DNA from: Micromonospora citrea
GTDB taxonomy: Bacteria > Actinomycetota > Actinomycetes > Mycobacteriales > Micromonosporaceae
Length of the DNA: 64,000 nt
NCBI RefSeq assembly: GCF_900090315.1
Contig: NZ_FMHZ01000002.1
Span: 310,001 to 374,000, forward strand
Direction of reading: 5' to 3'
Notes under the pieces: model-generated
Told to the model about the DNA's origin: nothing
What the model saw: only the letters and a program-made list of their open reading frames with translations
Database searches by the model: none
Position numbers and translations under genes: made by a program
Part shown: positions 12,139 to 21,469 of the stretch, piece after piece
Layout: each line of letters starts with the position of its first letter
Position numbering within the stretch: position 1 is the stretch's first letter

Positions 12139-12259
12139 GGTTGCTCCCGCGGATCTGCTCGGGGTTCGGTCCCTCCACCCTGCGGTCGCCCCGGACGCCG
12201 AACAATGCCGAGGTGTGCCACGATCATGAAGCTGCGATTAACGATGCAGGGAGACGGGG

Positions 12260-13156
12260 ATGCTGGAGCGGCACGAACTGGAAGCGTTTCTCGCCGTCGC
12301 CGAGGAGCTGCACTTCGGCCGCGCCGCCGAACGGTTACGGGTCTCCACCCCGAGAGTCAGCCAGACCATCCGCAAGTTGGAGCGGCAGGTCGGCGTCGCG
12401 TTGTTCGACCGGACCAGCCGACGGGTCGAGCTGTCCCGGGTCGGGCGCGCTCTCTACGAGGATCTCCGACCGGCGTGGAACCAGATCGCCGCCGCAGTCG
12501 ACCGAGCTGTCGAGGCCGGCCGAGGATTCACCGGAACCCTGCGGGTCTGCTTCACCGGCGCCGCCGGCGGTCAGTTGCTGGTCGGCATCACCGAGGTGTT
12601 CCGGCGGCGCCACCCGGAGTGCCAGATCCAGATCCGCGAGGCGCAGCTGGGCGAGCTGATGCCCTGGCTGCGCGGCGGCGAGGTCGATCTGGCCCTGGCC
12701 ACCCTGCCCGTGGACGAGCCGGGCATCGTCGCGGGTCCGGTCCTGGTGTCCGAGGCGCGGTTCCTGGCCGTACCGGTCGGGCATCCCTTCGCCCGTCGCG
12801 ACGCCGTCTCGGTCGAAGACCTGGCCGAGGTCGACATGCTGCAACTGCCCGACACGCTGCCGCAGTCCCTGCGCGCCGACCGCACGCCGCACGCCACCCC
12901 GGCCGGGCGACCCATCAGGGCCGGGCTCTCCGCCGCGACGTTCCACGAGATCCTCACACACGTCGGCGCCGGTCTCGGCGCCTTCCCTGTCGGCGCCAAC
13001 GCCAGGCGCTACTACGCCCGCCCCGACGTCGCGTATGTGCACCTCCGCGACGCGCAGCCCCTGCAGTGGGGCCTGCTGTGGCGCGCCGACGGCGCCACCG
13101 CCCGCGTCCGCGCCTTCGCGGAGGCCGGCCACACGCTCGTGCGCGAAGGCCGATAG
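12260..13156 (+). CDS. LysR-family transcriptional regulator
   Basis: 298 aa. The N-terminal winged HTH begins MLERHELEAFLAVAEELHFGRAAERLRVSTPRVSQTIRKLE (shown in two parts: LEAFLAVAEELHFGRAAERL and VSTPRVSQTIRKLE). The effector domain follows from about residue 90 with FTGTLRVCFTGAAGG. The ATG has GGGAGACGGGG upstream. It is divergent from the SnoaL/FAD-oxidase operon with a 121-bp shared intergenic region, the classical arrangement for a LysR activator of that operon. Confidence 0.9.
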   Translation: MLERHELEAFLAVAEELHFGRAAERLRVSTPRVSQTIRKLERQVGVALFDRTSRRVELSRVGRALYEDLRPAWNQIAAAVDRAVEAGRGFTGTLRVCFTGAAGGQLLVGITEVFRRRHPECQIQIREAQLGELMPWLRGGEVDLALATLPVDEPGIVAGPVLVSEARFLAVPVGHPFARRDAVSVEDLAEVDMLQLPDTLPQSLRADRTPHATPAGRPIRAGLSAATFHEILTHVGAGLGAFPVGANARRYYARPDVAYVHLRDAQPLQWGLLWRADGATARVRAFAEAGHTLVREGR

Positions 13157-13267
13157 GAGGACGCGGCTGGCGGTAAGCGTCGGGCTGACATCGGTGGCGG
13201 GCGTTGCGAAGCCTGCTGGCCGTTCGCCGGCTCATCGGGCACGGCCTCGGCCCCTCCGCGGACGAAC

Positions 13268-13660
13268 TCAACCAGAAGTAGTCACCGGGTTACCCCGCGC
13301 TCTCTCAGGCGACCACGGCCAGCCGGCTGTCCGGCGGCCCACCCGGCCGGCCTCCACGGCCAGGTCGTCGGCCCCGCGCGGACAGGTGGTCGTCGGGCAG
13401 TACCAGCGCCTATCGCGCCACCGCAGCCGTACCGGCCGGCCGCCGACCGGCAGGTCCCGCGGCCAGGTCGTGGCCCACTGCTTCACCCGGACCGTCCGCT
13501 GTCCGCACTGCGGGCAGCATCGCGCCTGCTCATCACTTGTGGACAGACCCACCACCGGCACGCCCTCGGCGTCCGGCTCGACCCGCTCCACCACCAGGCT
13601 GTCCAGACCCAGCAGCGGCTCCGTTCCCGAACCCCGCTCGGCCTCGAAGAGCCATGATGA
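13268..13660 (-). pseudogene. ISL3-family transposase, N-terminal remnant
   Basis: Reading frame with the ISL3 zinc-ribbon signature CCPQCGQRTVRVKQWATTW followed by DLPVGGRPVRLRWRDRRWYC, the usual N-terminal DNA-binding module, preceded in frame by EPLLGLDSLVVERVEPDAEG. The catalytic two-thirds of the protein is missing: the frame stops at 13268 and no DDE region follows. No terminal repeats were found. A dead fragment that marks this stretch as a mobile-element landing area. Confidence 0.75.
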
Positions 13661-13688
13661 TCCGCACCAGGCGCCATCCGGCGGCGGT

Positions 13689-14186
13689 TCAGTGCTGGCC
13701 GAAGGCCTTCAGGAAGGCTGCGGTGTCGAGGAACTCGGTGTTGTCGACGATCTGGTCGCCGTGGATACGCATGATCTGCGCCCCTCGGTTGCGGTAGACG
13801 CCACCGGCGAGCAACGGTGCTTCCATCGTCCATGTGGACACGACCTCGTGGGGATTCAGCAGCGGCCGGATCTGCCAGGTCATCCTGACCTCGCCGACGA
13901 CCATGAAGAAGAATCCGATGCCTTCGACGATGCCGTCGCGACCGTGGATCTCGCCGGGCGGGGTCACGGGCATCCGCGAGATCGCGTCGGGTGCCCATAC
14001 GGCGGCGAAGGCGTCGAGGTCTTTGGCGGTGAGGGCCCGATACAGCGCCTCGGCGGTGGCGATGGAGCGCCGCCGCTGGCCTCCAGCGTCGGCACCTGCG
14101 GAAGCAGGCGCCATCGCCGCGCCGAGCACGGCACCGCCCGACAGAGCCAGGGCGGCACGCCGAGGAACTCGCCGGCCAGTAGTCAT
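13689..14186 (-). CDS. exported SnoaL-like protein with Tat-type signal
   Basis: 165 aa. The start is the ATG at 14184-14186 (AAAGGAC lies 8 nt upstream). The N-terminus GRRVPRRAALALSGGAVLGA followed by APASAGA is a twin-arginine-type signal peptide with an Ala-x-Ala cleavage site, so the protein is probably exported folded. The mature part is NTF2-like: ATAEALYRALTAKDLDAFAAV, EIHGRDGIVEGIGFFFMVVG and a terminal FLDTAAFLKAFG. Exported SnoaL proteins are less common than cytoplasmic ones and may bind a small ligand. It sits alone between the ISL3 remnant and an XRE regulator. Confidence 0.8.
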   Translation of the reverse strand: MTTGRRVPRRAALALSGGAVLGAAMAPASAGADAGGQRRRSIATAEALYRALTAKDLDAFAAVWAPDAISRMPVTPPGEIHGRDGIVEGIGFFFMVVGEVRMTWQIRPLLNPHEVVSTWTMEAPLLAGGVYRNRGAQIMRIHGDQIVDNTEFLDTAAFLKAFGQH

Positions 14187-14367
14187 GATCACGTCCTTTT
14201 CATAGTGAGCTGCACGGTATTCCGGCCGCGGCAATCACCAGGACACGCAGCAGGGTGCCCCGTTGGCACTTCGAGGCATGTGGATAGCGGAGGCTGACGC
14301 AGGGCTCAGGTTCCAGCCCAAGGTCATGTAGGCGGCCGAACACTCGCGGTGGGCGCATGACAATGCA

Positions 14368-15129
14368 CTACTCCGTGAAGTAGGCGGCGCTCTCCGCGTC
14401 TGCCGGGTAGTAGGACTCGATCGCGACCTCATCGATCGTGATGTCCATCGGGGTGCCGAATGTAGTGATCGTCGAGAACAGCCGCAACTCTCGTCCGCCG
14501 ATGCGAAGGATCATCGGGATCACGACGTCGGTGTCGACCGGTTGGCTCGACGAGTCGTCGGGTTCGGGCGCCAGCAGTTCTTCGTAGAGCACGGTGAGTT
14601 CAGGATCGGGAGCAGTGGCGAGCTGGCGTGAGATCCGGGTGCGGAACACCGCGCGCACATCGGCGAGGTTGACGACCAGGCGAGCGAACCCGCGCGGGTC
14701 CAGTCCCAGCCGCACCAGGTTGACGGGCGGCCGCAGCAGGTCGGGAGCCACCTGCGCGAAGAACGGGTCGACAGCGCGATTGGTCATCACGATGTTCCAC
14801 CGGCGATCAAAGACCAGCGCCGGATACGGCTCATGAGCGCGGAGCACCCTGCGGATCGCATCGTGGACGACCGACAGCGCATTGTCGCCGAGCGGACGCT
14901 CGGCGTAGCGGGGTGCGAAACCCCCGGCGAGCAGGAGTCGGTTGCGATCACGTAGCGGCACGTGGAGCCGATCTGCGAGTCGGAGGATCATGTCGGCGCT
15001 CGGCTTGGATTTACCCGTCTCGACCAGGCTTACGTGACGAGCCGACACGTCTGCAGCGATCGCAAGGTCCAGCTGGCTGAGTCCCCGGCATTGCCGCCAC
15101 TGCCGCAGCAGTTCCCCAACCGTATGCAC
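14368..15129 (-). CDS. XRE-family regulator with MmyB-like ligand domain
   Basis: 253 aa. The N-terminal HTH_3 domain spans about residues 5-60 (LSQLDLAIAADVSARHVSLVE, with the recognition helix ARHVSLVETG). After it comes an MmyB-type PAS-like domain (PALVFDRRWNIVMTNRAVDP, then VNLADVRAVFRTRI and a final IESYYPADAESA). These proteins often control a divergently transcribed enzyme gene in response to a small molecule, here the SnoaL-like gene starting 86 bp away. Its coding sequence looks somewhat less GC-biased than its neighbours, consistent with acquisition. Confidence 0.88.
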   Translation of the reverse strand: MHTVGELLRQWRQCRGLSQLDLAIAADVSARHVSLVETGKSKPSADMILRLADRLHVPLRDRNRLLLAGGFAPRYAERPLGDNALSVVHDAIRRVLRAHEPYPALVFDRRWNIVMTNRAVDPFFAQVAPDLLRPPVNLVRLGLDPRGFARLVVNLADVRAVFRTRISRQLATAPDPELTVLYEELLAPEPDDSSSQPVDTDVVIPMILRIGGRELRLFSTITTFGTPMDITIDEVAIESYYPADAESAAYFTE

Positions 15130-15215
15130 GATCAGGCAGTGTACGCATCGTTGCGCTGAACGCCATGAAATCCGAGTTCATCGACAGCTGAAGCTGCCAC
15201 GGAAACACTGCCTTC

Positions 15216-15605
15216 ATGACCACGGAGAACAAGAGCATCGTCCAACGAGCGCTGGCAGGGCTGATCGACACGGGCGACGTCGACGCGCTCGCACCATTCC
15301 TGAGCGATGACTTCGTCCACCACAGGCCGGGCACAACCACATCGACCAAGGTCGAGTGGCTCGCCGCCGTTCGCGCCGCGCTGGTACCGCTCGCCGGCAT
15401 GCAGGTCGAGCTCCATCAGGTCTTGGCCGAGGGCGATCACGTCGTGGTGTACTCGCGACGCTGGCTTCCCGACGCAGGACCAGAGATCGCGGTCGTCGAC
15501 ATATGGCGGATCGACGACGGGCTGATCGCCGAGGCGTGGGAGATCATCGAGCCGGTGGGCCGAGTGGCCGCCAACCTGGCGTGGTGGCAACCTGCTGAGC
15601 ACTGA
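15216..15605 (+). CDS. SnoaL-like polyketide cyclase-family protein
   Basis: 129 aa, cytoplasmic, single NTF2-fold domain: SIVQRALAGLIDTGDVDALA, FLSDDFVHHRPGTTT, LHQVLAEGDHVVVYSRR and VVDIWRIDDGLIAEAWEII, the standard SnoaL pattern. It is divergent from the XRE regulator and likely its target. The substrate is unknown; the short form without extra domains is most often seen in stand-alone detoxification or ligand-binding roles. Confidence 0.85.
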   Translation: MTTENKSIVQRALAGLIDTGDVDALAPFLSDDFVHHRPGTTTSTKVEWLAAVRAALVPLAGMQVELHQVLAEGDHVVVYSRRWLPDAGPEIAVVDIWRIDDGLIAEAWEIIEPVGRVAANLAWWQPAEH

Positions 15606-15712
15606 CCATGCGGAAGCCACCTGCGATGCCGAGCAACCGTCTCCCCGGTCCGGCCGCGCCCGACTGCCCACGCCGACCCGTCGCGCGCGGCGCCCGAGCG
15701 CGACCGTCGGCC

Positions 15713-16432
15713 TTATCGGACGTCCGGCTGGAGGAACCTGCTCCAGCGTTCAGCGGCCCGGGTCATGTCGTCCATGATGTGTTCGAGGAACTGGCTGGCG
15801 TCGTGGAGGCGGCCGCCGGCGGGGGTGCCGGGTCCGAGGATCGCGGCGGCCCGGCGGGTGGTGGCGGCGAGCAGCAGGTTCATCCTGACGCTGGCCATCC
15901 AGGCCCGGATCCACACGTCGTCGTCGATCACGTAGTGGTCGCGGCGCTGCCGCGGGGGGCGATCGCGGCGCAGCAGGCCCTGTCGTTCGAGGTCGGTGAC
16001 GGCCTTGGAGATCGAGGCCGAGCTGACCCGCAGCCGGTCGGTCAGTTCGACGGCGGTGAGCCGGCCCGTGTCAGTCGTGAAGAGCTCGGTGAGGACCCGG
16101 GCGGCCATCGGCGGCAGTCCGGTGTGGGCGATCATGGCGGTGAGCTCCTCCCGGACGCCGCGCACGGCCTGCGGGTCGCGTCCGTCGTTGGAGGCGGGGC
16201 CTGGCGGGACGGCTGCCGCACCGGGTGCGGGCCGGCGCCGGGCGCGCATGGCGGTGGCTCGCTGGGCCAGTTCGGATCGGTAGCGGCGGGGTCCGCCGTT
16301 ACGGTTCACCTCGCGGCTGATCGTGGACGTGGGCCGGTCCAGGTGTCGGGCGATCTCCGCGTAGGGAGTGCCTTCGGCGAGCCGGGCCGCGGTGTACTGC
16401 CGGTCCTCACGGGTAAGTCTACCTGTCGGCAT
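15713..16432 (-). CDS. transcriptional regulator: IS30-type HTH fused to MarR domain
   Basis: 239 aa. Residues 1-50 (GRLTREDRQYTAARLAEG, then EIARHLDRPTSTISREVNRN) match the HTH_38 domain at the N-terminus of IS30 transposases. Residues 90-225 form a MarR/GbsR winged helix: MAARVLTELFTTDTGRLTAV, LRVSSASISKAVTDLERQGLL and LRRDRPPRQRRDHYVI. So it carries two DNA-binding units. It is divergent from a serine hydrolase gene; the 214-bp intergenic region holds repeated TTGCGTTC-type motifs that may be its operators. No IS30 catalytic domain remains, so this is a regulator, not a transposase. Confidence 0.88.
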   Translation of the reverse strand: MPTGRLTREDRQYTAARLAEGTPYAEIARHLDRPTSTISREVNRNGGPRRYRSELAQRATAMRARRRPAPGAAAVPPGPASNDGRDPQAVRGVREELTAMIAHTGLPPMAARVLTELFTTDTGRLTAVELTDRLRVSSASISKAVTDLERQGLLRRDRPPRQRRDHYVIDDDVWIRAWMASVRMNLLLAATTRRAAAILGPGTPAGGRLHDASQFLEHIMDDMTRAAERWSRFLQPDVR

Positions 16433-16454
16433 GGGGATGACCTCCTTCTCGGCA

Positions 16455-16602
16455 TTGTTGCGTTCGGTGCCAGCTCAATGCAACGCCAGATATCCGTCAT
16501 TGCGTTCGGCGGCGGTGTCAGCGCAACGACGAGCACCATGCTTACCTGCTAAGACAGCCTCCTTGTAAGCCTTCGATATTGATGCAAACCCTGAACGCAA
16601 CG
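16455..16602. promoter_or_regulatory. repeated TTGCGTTC operator-like motifs
   Basis: In the divergent region between the MarR-type regulator and the serine hydrolase, TTGCGTTC occurs at 16458-16465 and 16500-16507 and in reverse (GAACGCAA) at 16593-16600. Related half-sites are CAATGCAACG (16476-16485) and GCGCAACG (16521-16528). Forward and reverse copies are paired as imperfect dyads. Repeats this dense in a short intergenic region point to binding by the adjacent two-HTH regulator. Confidence 0.6.
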
Positions 16603-16646
16603 TAGCGTTTGCCTTGCTCCGAAAATCGGAACGGGAAGGCACTCAC

Positions 16647-17765
16647 ATGGCAACCCACGTGACCGCGCTCGATCTCACTCCTGCGGCGCCGGGGGCGCAC
16701 GCCCCCGTCCAGGACGCTCTCGAAGGCGCCGTGAACAACGCCGGCGCCCCCGGCATCGTCACCGAGGTCATTCACGACCGCTCCCGCTGGTTCGGGTCCG
16801 CAGGCCTGTCCGACACCGCCACCGGGCGAGCCCGGACGTCGTACGAGCAGTTCCGCATCGGCAGCGCCACCAAGGCATTCACCGCCACCGTGGTGCTGCA
16901 ACTCGCCGCCGAGCGCCGGATCGGTCTCGACGACACGGTCGAGCAGTGGCTGCCCGGCCTGGTGCATGGCAACGGCTACGACGGCCGGGCCGTCACGATC
17001 CGGCAGTTGCTGAACCAGACCAGCGGCATCTTCGCGTACAACAACGCCCCGGAATTCTTCGTCAACGGGATCGGCGCGACCTGGTACGAGCACCGCCACG
17101 ACCGGTACGCCCCGGAGCAACTGGTGAAAATAGCGCTGGCGCACCCCCCGTACGCGGCCCCCGGCGAGCGGTTCGTCTACTCCAACACCAACTTCGTCCT
17201 CGCCGCGATGATCGTCGAGAAGGTGACCGGGCGGACGTTCGCCCAAGAGATCGACCGGCGCATCGTACGCCCGCTCGACCTGCCCGGCACGTACCTGCCC
17301 GCCACCGGTGACGCCGGCATCCGCGGCCCGCACCCGGTCCACTACTCGACCCTGTTCTCCGCCGACCCGAACCCGCAGATCCACGACGCGACCGAGATGG
17401 ACCAGTCGTACGCATGGTCGGCAGGCGGGCTCGTCTCCACCACCGGCGACCTCACCCGCTTCTTCGGCGCCCTGTTCGGCGGACGGCTGCTGCCCGCCGA
17501 GCAGATGTCCGAGATGCTCACCACCGTCGACACCGACGGCTCCGGCTGGATCCCGGCCACCCGGTACGGGCTCGGCGTCTTCGCCCAGACGTTGAGCTGC
17601 GGTGTCACGGTCTGGGGCAACGGCGGGGCGACGTACGGCTCCTGGTCGTACACGATGGGCACCCGCGACGGCCGCCACCTGCTCGCCATCCACGTCAACG
17701 GCGACTGGTCGGGCCTGTCCGTCTTCGACGACGTGCTGAGCGCGGAGTTCTGCACGGAGCAGTGA
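16647..17765 (+). CDS. serine hydrolase, class C beta-lactamase/DD-peptidase family
   Basis: 372 aa. The SxxK catalytic motif is SATK in FRIGSATKAFTATVV, the Tyr motif is YSN in ERFVYSNTNFVLAAMI, and WGNGGATYGSWS corresponds to the third conserved region. Family members are D-alanyl-D-alanine carboxypeptidases, esterases or lactamases. No signal peptide or membrane segment is visible, so it is probably cytoplasmic, which favours an esterase/peptidase role over cell-wall work. The ATG at 16647 has GGGAAGG upstream. It is likely controlled by the divergent IS30-HTH/MarR regulator. Confidence 0.87.
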   Translation: MATHVTALDLTPAAPGAHAPVQDALEGAVNNAGAPGIVTEVIHDRSRWFGSAGLSDTATGRARTSYEQFRIGSATKAFTATVVLQLAAERRIGLDDTVEQWLPGLVHGNGYDGRAVTIRQLLNQTSGIFAYNNAPEFFVNGIGATWYEHRHDRYAPEQLVKIALAHPPYAAPGERFVYSNTNFVLAAMIVEKVTGRTFAQEIDRRIVRPLDLPGTYLPATGDAGIRGPHPVHYSTLFSADPNPQIHDATEMDQSYAWSAGGLVSTTGDLTRFFGALFGGRLLPAEQMSEMLTTVDTDGSGWIPATRYGLGVFAQTLSCGVTVWGNGGATYGSWSYTMGTRDGRHLLAIHVNGDWSGLSVFDDVLSAEFCTEQ

Positions 17766-18108
17766 GGAGGACGGGCCGGCCGCGCCACAGTTCTGGGGGC
17801 CGGCTGCCTTCTGCGTGCCTCCTTCCTGCGCCTGGATCTACGACCATGCGTCGACTGGCAGAACTCGATCACCCGCCCGCACATGCCCTGCTAGCGAACG
17901 TCACAGGAAGGAAGCCATGAGCACTCGTCTCCTGGTCCGGCCGCGTCCGACCGCCCGCGCCAACCCGTACCGCACGCTGGCGTTCGGCGCTACCACCGGC
18001 CCGGTGCTGTTGACGCTGCATCAGGAGACGTGAGGAGCATGGTGCTGACGCAGGTGCGATTCCCGGGAATGCCATTGACAGGTCCACCAATTCGAGATCG
18101 GCGGCAGG
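17766..18108. other. gap with one possible tiny open frame
   Basis: The 343 bp between the serine hydrolase and the ABC transporter hold only the possible 38-codon frame described separately; no terminator or RNA gene was recognised. Confidence 0.4.
17917..18033 (+). CDS. possible small protein (38 aa), unknown
   Basis: ATG preceded by GGAAGGA at good spacing, encoding a basic peptide that begins MSTRLLVRPRPTARANPY and ends TLHQET. No recognisable domain. It could be a leader of the following ABC transporter or a remnant of a larger gene. Supported only by the ribosome-binding site. Confidence 0.25.
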   Translation: MSTRLLVRPRPTARANPYRTLAFGATTGPVLLTLHQET

Positions 18109-18861
18109 ATGAGGTCACTTACCGAACGGAAGCATCAGCAGCAAGTCGCCGTTGCCGACGAGGTAGTCAAGGCGTATGGGCGCAGGGATAACGCAGTTCA
18201 TGCCCTGCGCGGGGTGTCTGCCACGTTCAGCGCTGGCCAGTTCACCGCAATCATGGGGCCGTCCGGGTCCGGAAAGTCCACCTTCCTGCATTGCATGTCC
18301 GGCCTGGACCCGGTGACCTCAGGAAGCATCCGCATCGGAGACCTGGAGATCACCGCGTTGTCGCGTACCGAGCTGACGAAGCTGCGCCGGGAACGCATGG
18401 GTTTTGTGTTCCAGGCGTTCAACCTCCTGCCGATCCTCACCGCCGAGGAGAACATCCGCCTCACCGGCCGCCTCGGCGGTCGACGTGCGGACGAAAGCTG
18501 GTTCGCCACCATCGTCGACTCCCTGGGACTACGCGGACGGCTGCGTCACCGGCCAGCCGAACTGTCCGGCGGCCAACAACAGCGCGTCGCCGTTGCCCGT
18601 GCCCTGCTCACTCGGCCCGAAGTGCTCTTCGCCGACGAGCCGACCGGAAACCTTGACTCCAAGTCAGGAACCGAGGTGCTGGGTTTCCTGCGTAACGCGG
18701 TCGACTCCTTCCAGCAGACCGTCGTCATGGTCACGCACGATCCGGTCGCCGCCTCGTACGCCGACCGGGTGCTGTTCCTCGTCGACGGCCGGATCGTCGA
18801 CGAGCTGTCCGGCCCGACGAGGGATCTCGTTCACGCCCGCATGCGCCGGTTGGAGGGCTGA
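18109..18861 (+). CDS. ABC transporter ATPase, MacB/LolD type
   Basis: 250 aa, one ABC domain: Walker A GPSGSGKST, Q-loop QAFNLLP, signature LSGGQQQRVAVARAL, Walker B VLFADEPTGNLD and switch His in VMVTHDPVA. The combination with an FtsX-type permease immediately downstream (stop and GTG start separated by 3 nt) identifies a MacB-like mechanotransmission transporter, often used for lipoprotein handling, peptide efflux or resistance. No membrane-fusion partner is present, as usual in Gram-positives. No regulator gene directly adjoins it. Confidence 0.93.
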   Translation: MRSLTERKHQQQVAVADEVVKAYGRRDNAVHALRGVSATFSAGQFTAIMGPSGSGKSTFLHCMSGLDPVTSGSIRIGDLEITALSRTELTKLRRERMGFVFQAFNLLPILTAEENIRLTGRLGGRRADESWFATIVDSLGLRGRLRHRPAELSGGQQQRVAVARALLTRPEVLFADEPTGNLDSKSGTEVLGFLRNAVDSFQQTVVMVTHDPVAASYADRVLFLVDGRIVDELSGPTRDLVHARMRRLEG

Positions 18862-18864
18862 GCG

Positions 18865-21453
18865 GTGTGGCTGATCGCCAGGAGGTCTTTCTCCGAGTCG
18901 TGGGGCCGTCTGACCGCCACGCTGCTCGCCGCGCTGTTTTCCATCGCGCTGATCGGTGGGACGGTGCAGTTCTCCCTCCGCGCCGAGGACGCGGTGTCGG
19001 GCGGGGATGCCAGCGAGTTCTTCCGCGCCGATGTGGTGGTGCAGGGCGGTTCGGTAGACCCGGACGACGCCCGGGCCCTGCCCAACGGCGAGGTCCGCCT
19101 TCAGGAGATGGCCGGCGAGCCAGGGGTCGCGGCCATCGCGGGGGACATCGTCCTCCCGGTCATCGCGGCCGGTGCCGGTGGCAACACCATCATCGCGCCG
19201 GCCGGAGCGCGCACCCTGTTGCGGCCCTGGATAGCCGAGCCCACGCTGAACCCCTACCGGCTTGAGGCGGGCCGCGCGCCCACCGCCGACAACGAGGTTG
19301 CCCTGATGCGGCACCTGGCGGATGCGGGCAGTCTGAAGCCGGGCGACACCATAGCTGTCGGGCTGCCCAGGCAGACAAGACAGATGACCGTTGTCGGAAT
19401 CGTCACGGTGCAGGGCAGCGGCGTCGTCGCGGTTGGCGGCCTGTTGCTCGCGACGCCGGAGACCATGCGCAAGGAAGCCGGGCTCGCGGACGGCGCGTGG
19501 CACAGCGTCTGGGTGAAAGCCGCCCCCGGCGTCGCAGCCGAACATCTGCGGGATACGTTGCAGCGCAGCATCGGTGAAAGCACGGCAACGGTGCGGACCG
19601 CCAAGGACGTGCGCGACACCCAGGCGTCAAGCCTTGCCGCCCAGGGCCTGGAGATCAGCGGCGGCATCGGGATGCTGACCGGCGTCTCGGTCTTTGTCGG
19701 ACTGTTCGTCGTCGCCAACACCTTCGGTGGGCTGATCCGCCAACGCACCCGGCGCCTGGCCATGCTCAGCGCCATCGGTGCCACACCGGAGCAGCTGAAG
19801 GCGCTGATCCGGCTGGAGGCGCTGGCGCTCGGCCTGGTCGCCTCCACCTGCGGAGCCCTGCTCGGCTATCCGGTGGCCGATGCGCTGATCCGGATGTTCG
19901 CCCACGACGGCTTCGACGTCTCGGCCGCCGAAGCGCCGGCGCTGTGGCTCACCGTACCGCTGTCGATCATCGGCGGGGTGCTGGTCACCCAGATCGCGGT
20001 CTTCCGCGCGGCGCGCCGTGCGGCCCGGATCGCTCCGATGCAGGCCCTGCGGGAGAGCTCATCGGAACGCAGGGAGCGCCCTCGGCTACGGATCCTCGCC
20101 GGCTCGCTGATCCTGCTCTCCTCGTTCATCTACTACGGACCCGTCCCGGCGGTGCTCAACGATAGTCCGCCGGGCCTGCAGCGGACCCAGGCGATCACGG
20201 CCTTGATCGGATTCGGCTCCATGGTTGTCGCGTGTGCCCTCGCGGTCTTCGGGCCGCTGCTGGTCCGCCCGGTCGGCGGGCTGATCGGCCTCATCGGCCA
20301 GCTGCTTGGCGGCGAGTCGGGGCGGCTGGCCCGAGCAACCATCACACGCAACCCTCGACGTGTCTCCGCTGCCGCCTCTTCGCTCATGTTGGCCGTCGCG
20401 TTGGCCACCACCGCACTGCTCATCGTGGTATCCGCGAACACCCGCTTCGAGCAGGCGGCCAACGAAGTGATGCTCGCCGAGCACGCCGTGTCCACATCAG
20501 ACAAGACGCCCGATGGGTTGCGGCCGCTGCCGCGCGACATCACCGCCCGCATCGAACAGGCCCCTGGCGTCACGCGCGCGTCGGCTCTCACCACGACCAA
20601 GGTGAAGCTCGTCGCGCCACCACCGCGCGCCTATCAGGAGGGCGAGCCGGTCTTGCCGCTCTATCTCAAAGTGACCGGCGCCGACCCGGCGGCGCTGCCC
20701 CAGGTGCTGCGCCTTCCCGGCAACCTGCCCGCGCTCGCCCCGGGCGAAATCGCTCTGCCCTCGGTCACCATGCGGGCGCAGCAGCTGACAGTCGGGCAAG
20801 GCATCGTCGTACGCGGCGCGCACGGCGACGTCCCCCTGACCATCGCCGGCACATACCATGACCCGACCCATGTGTTCGCCGACGGCGCGCTGGTCGCTGA
20901 TGCGACGATGCGGCAGCTCGACTCGAACGCGGGAGCACAGGTTGTGCTCGTCAGCGGAGGCACAGCAGCAGCGATCATGGAGAAGATCGCCGGTGTGCCC
21001 GGCGCGACAGTGCTCCACCGGACGTCCTATGTCGATAAGGCGGCGGCGGCGATCACCGAGGGCTCGACGGTGATGTACGGCTTCGTCGGCATGACGTTGC
21101 TGCTCGCCCTCTTCGGCATGACCACGACGATTTCGATGAGCGTCAGTGAACGCCGCCGTGAGTTCGGTCTGCTCGGTGCCGTAGGCGCAACCGCCCGCCA
21201 ACTCCGCGCCATAATCCCCTGGGAGGCGGCCACCGTGGTCACCCTGGGTACGCTGCTCGGTCTTGGCATCGCGGTGGGCACAGTGGCACTCATCCACGCA
21301 GCGACAGGAAGCTCCTACATCCGGCTCAACGCCCCATGGTGGCTGTACGCCTCCGTCGCTGGTGCCGCAGCACTGGTGACGCTCATCACCTCGGCACTGC
21401 CAGCCCGGCGAGCGACCACGGTTTCGATCTTGGAGGCGACACAGGCCGAGTGA
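18865..21453 (+). CDS. ABC transporter permease, FtsX/MacB family
   Basis: 862 aa. An N-terminal helix (LTATLLAALFSIALIGGTVQF) is followed by a large extracytoplasmic domain, then a first FtsX domain (about 260-385: VGLFVVANTFGGLIRQRTRR, MLSAIGATPEQ), a mid-protein helix pair, a second extracytoplasmic domain and a second FtsX domain (about 735-860: LLALFGMTTTISMSVSERR, LLGAVGATARQ, ending PARRATTVSILEATQAE). This is the duplicated form common in actinobacteria. It begins at GTG three nt after the ATPase stop. Cargo is unknown. Confidence 0.92.
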   Translation: MWLIARRSFSESWGRLTATLLAALFSIALIGGTVQFSLRAEDAVSGGDASEFFRADVVVQGGSVDPDDARALPNGEVRLQEMAGEPGVAAIAGDIVLPVIAAGAGGNTIIAPAGARTLLRPWIAEPTLNPYRLEAGRAPTADNEVALMRHLADAGSLKPGDTIAVGLPRQTRQMTVVGIVTVQGSGVVAVGGLLLATPETMRKEAGLADGAWHSVWVKAAPGVAAEHLRDTLQRSIGESTATVRTAKDVRDTQASSLAAQGLEISGGIGMLTGVSVFVGLFVVANTFGGLIRQRTRRLAMLSAIGATPEQLKALIRLEALALGLVASTCGALLGYPVADALIRMFAHDGFDVSAAEAPALWLTVPLSIIGGVLVTQIAVFRAARRAARIAPMQALRESSSERRERPRLRILAGSLILLSSFIYYGPVPAVLNDSPPGLQRTQAITALIGFGSMVVACALAVFGPLLVRPVGGLIGLIGQLLGGESGRLARATITRNPRRVSAAASSLMLAVALATTALLIVVSANTRFEQAANEVMLAEHAVSTSDKTPDGLRPLPRDITARIEQAPGVTRASALTTTKVKLVAPPPRAYQEGEPVLPLYLKVTGADPAALPQVLRLPGNLPALAPGEIALPSVTMRAQQLTVGQGIVVRGAHGDVPLTIAGTYHDPTHVFADGALVADATMRQLDSNAGAQVVLVSGGTAAAIMEKIAGVPGATVLHRTSYVDKAAAAITEGSTVMYGFVGMTLLLALFGMTTTISMSVSERRREFGLLGAVGATARQLRAIIPWEAATVVTLGTLLGLGIAVGTVALIHAATGSSYIRLNAPWWLYASVAGAAALVTLITSALPARRATTVSILEATQAE

Positions 21454-21469
21454 TCAACACCAGGGCGAT

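Noticed and set aside
15713..16432. IS30 transposase
   Set aside because: Only the N-terminal HTH is IS30-like; the rest is a MarR domain and no DDE core or terminal repeats are present.
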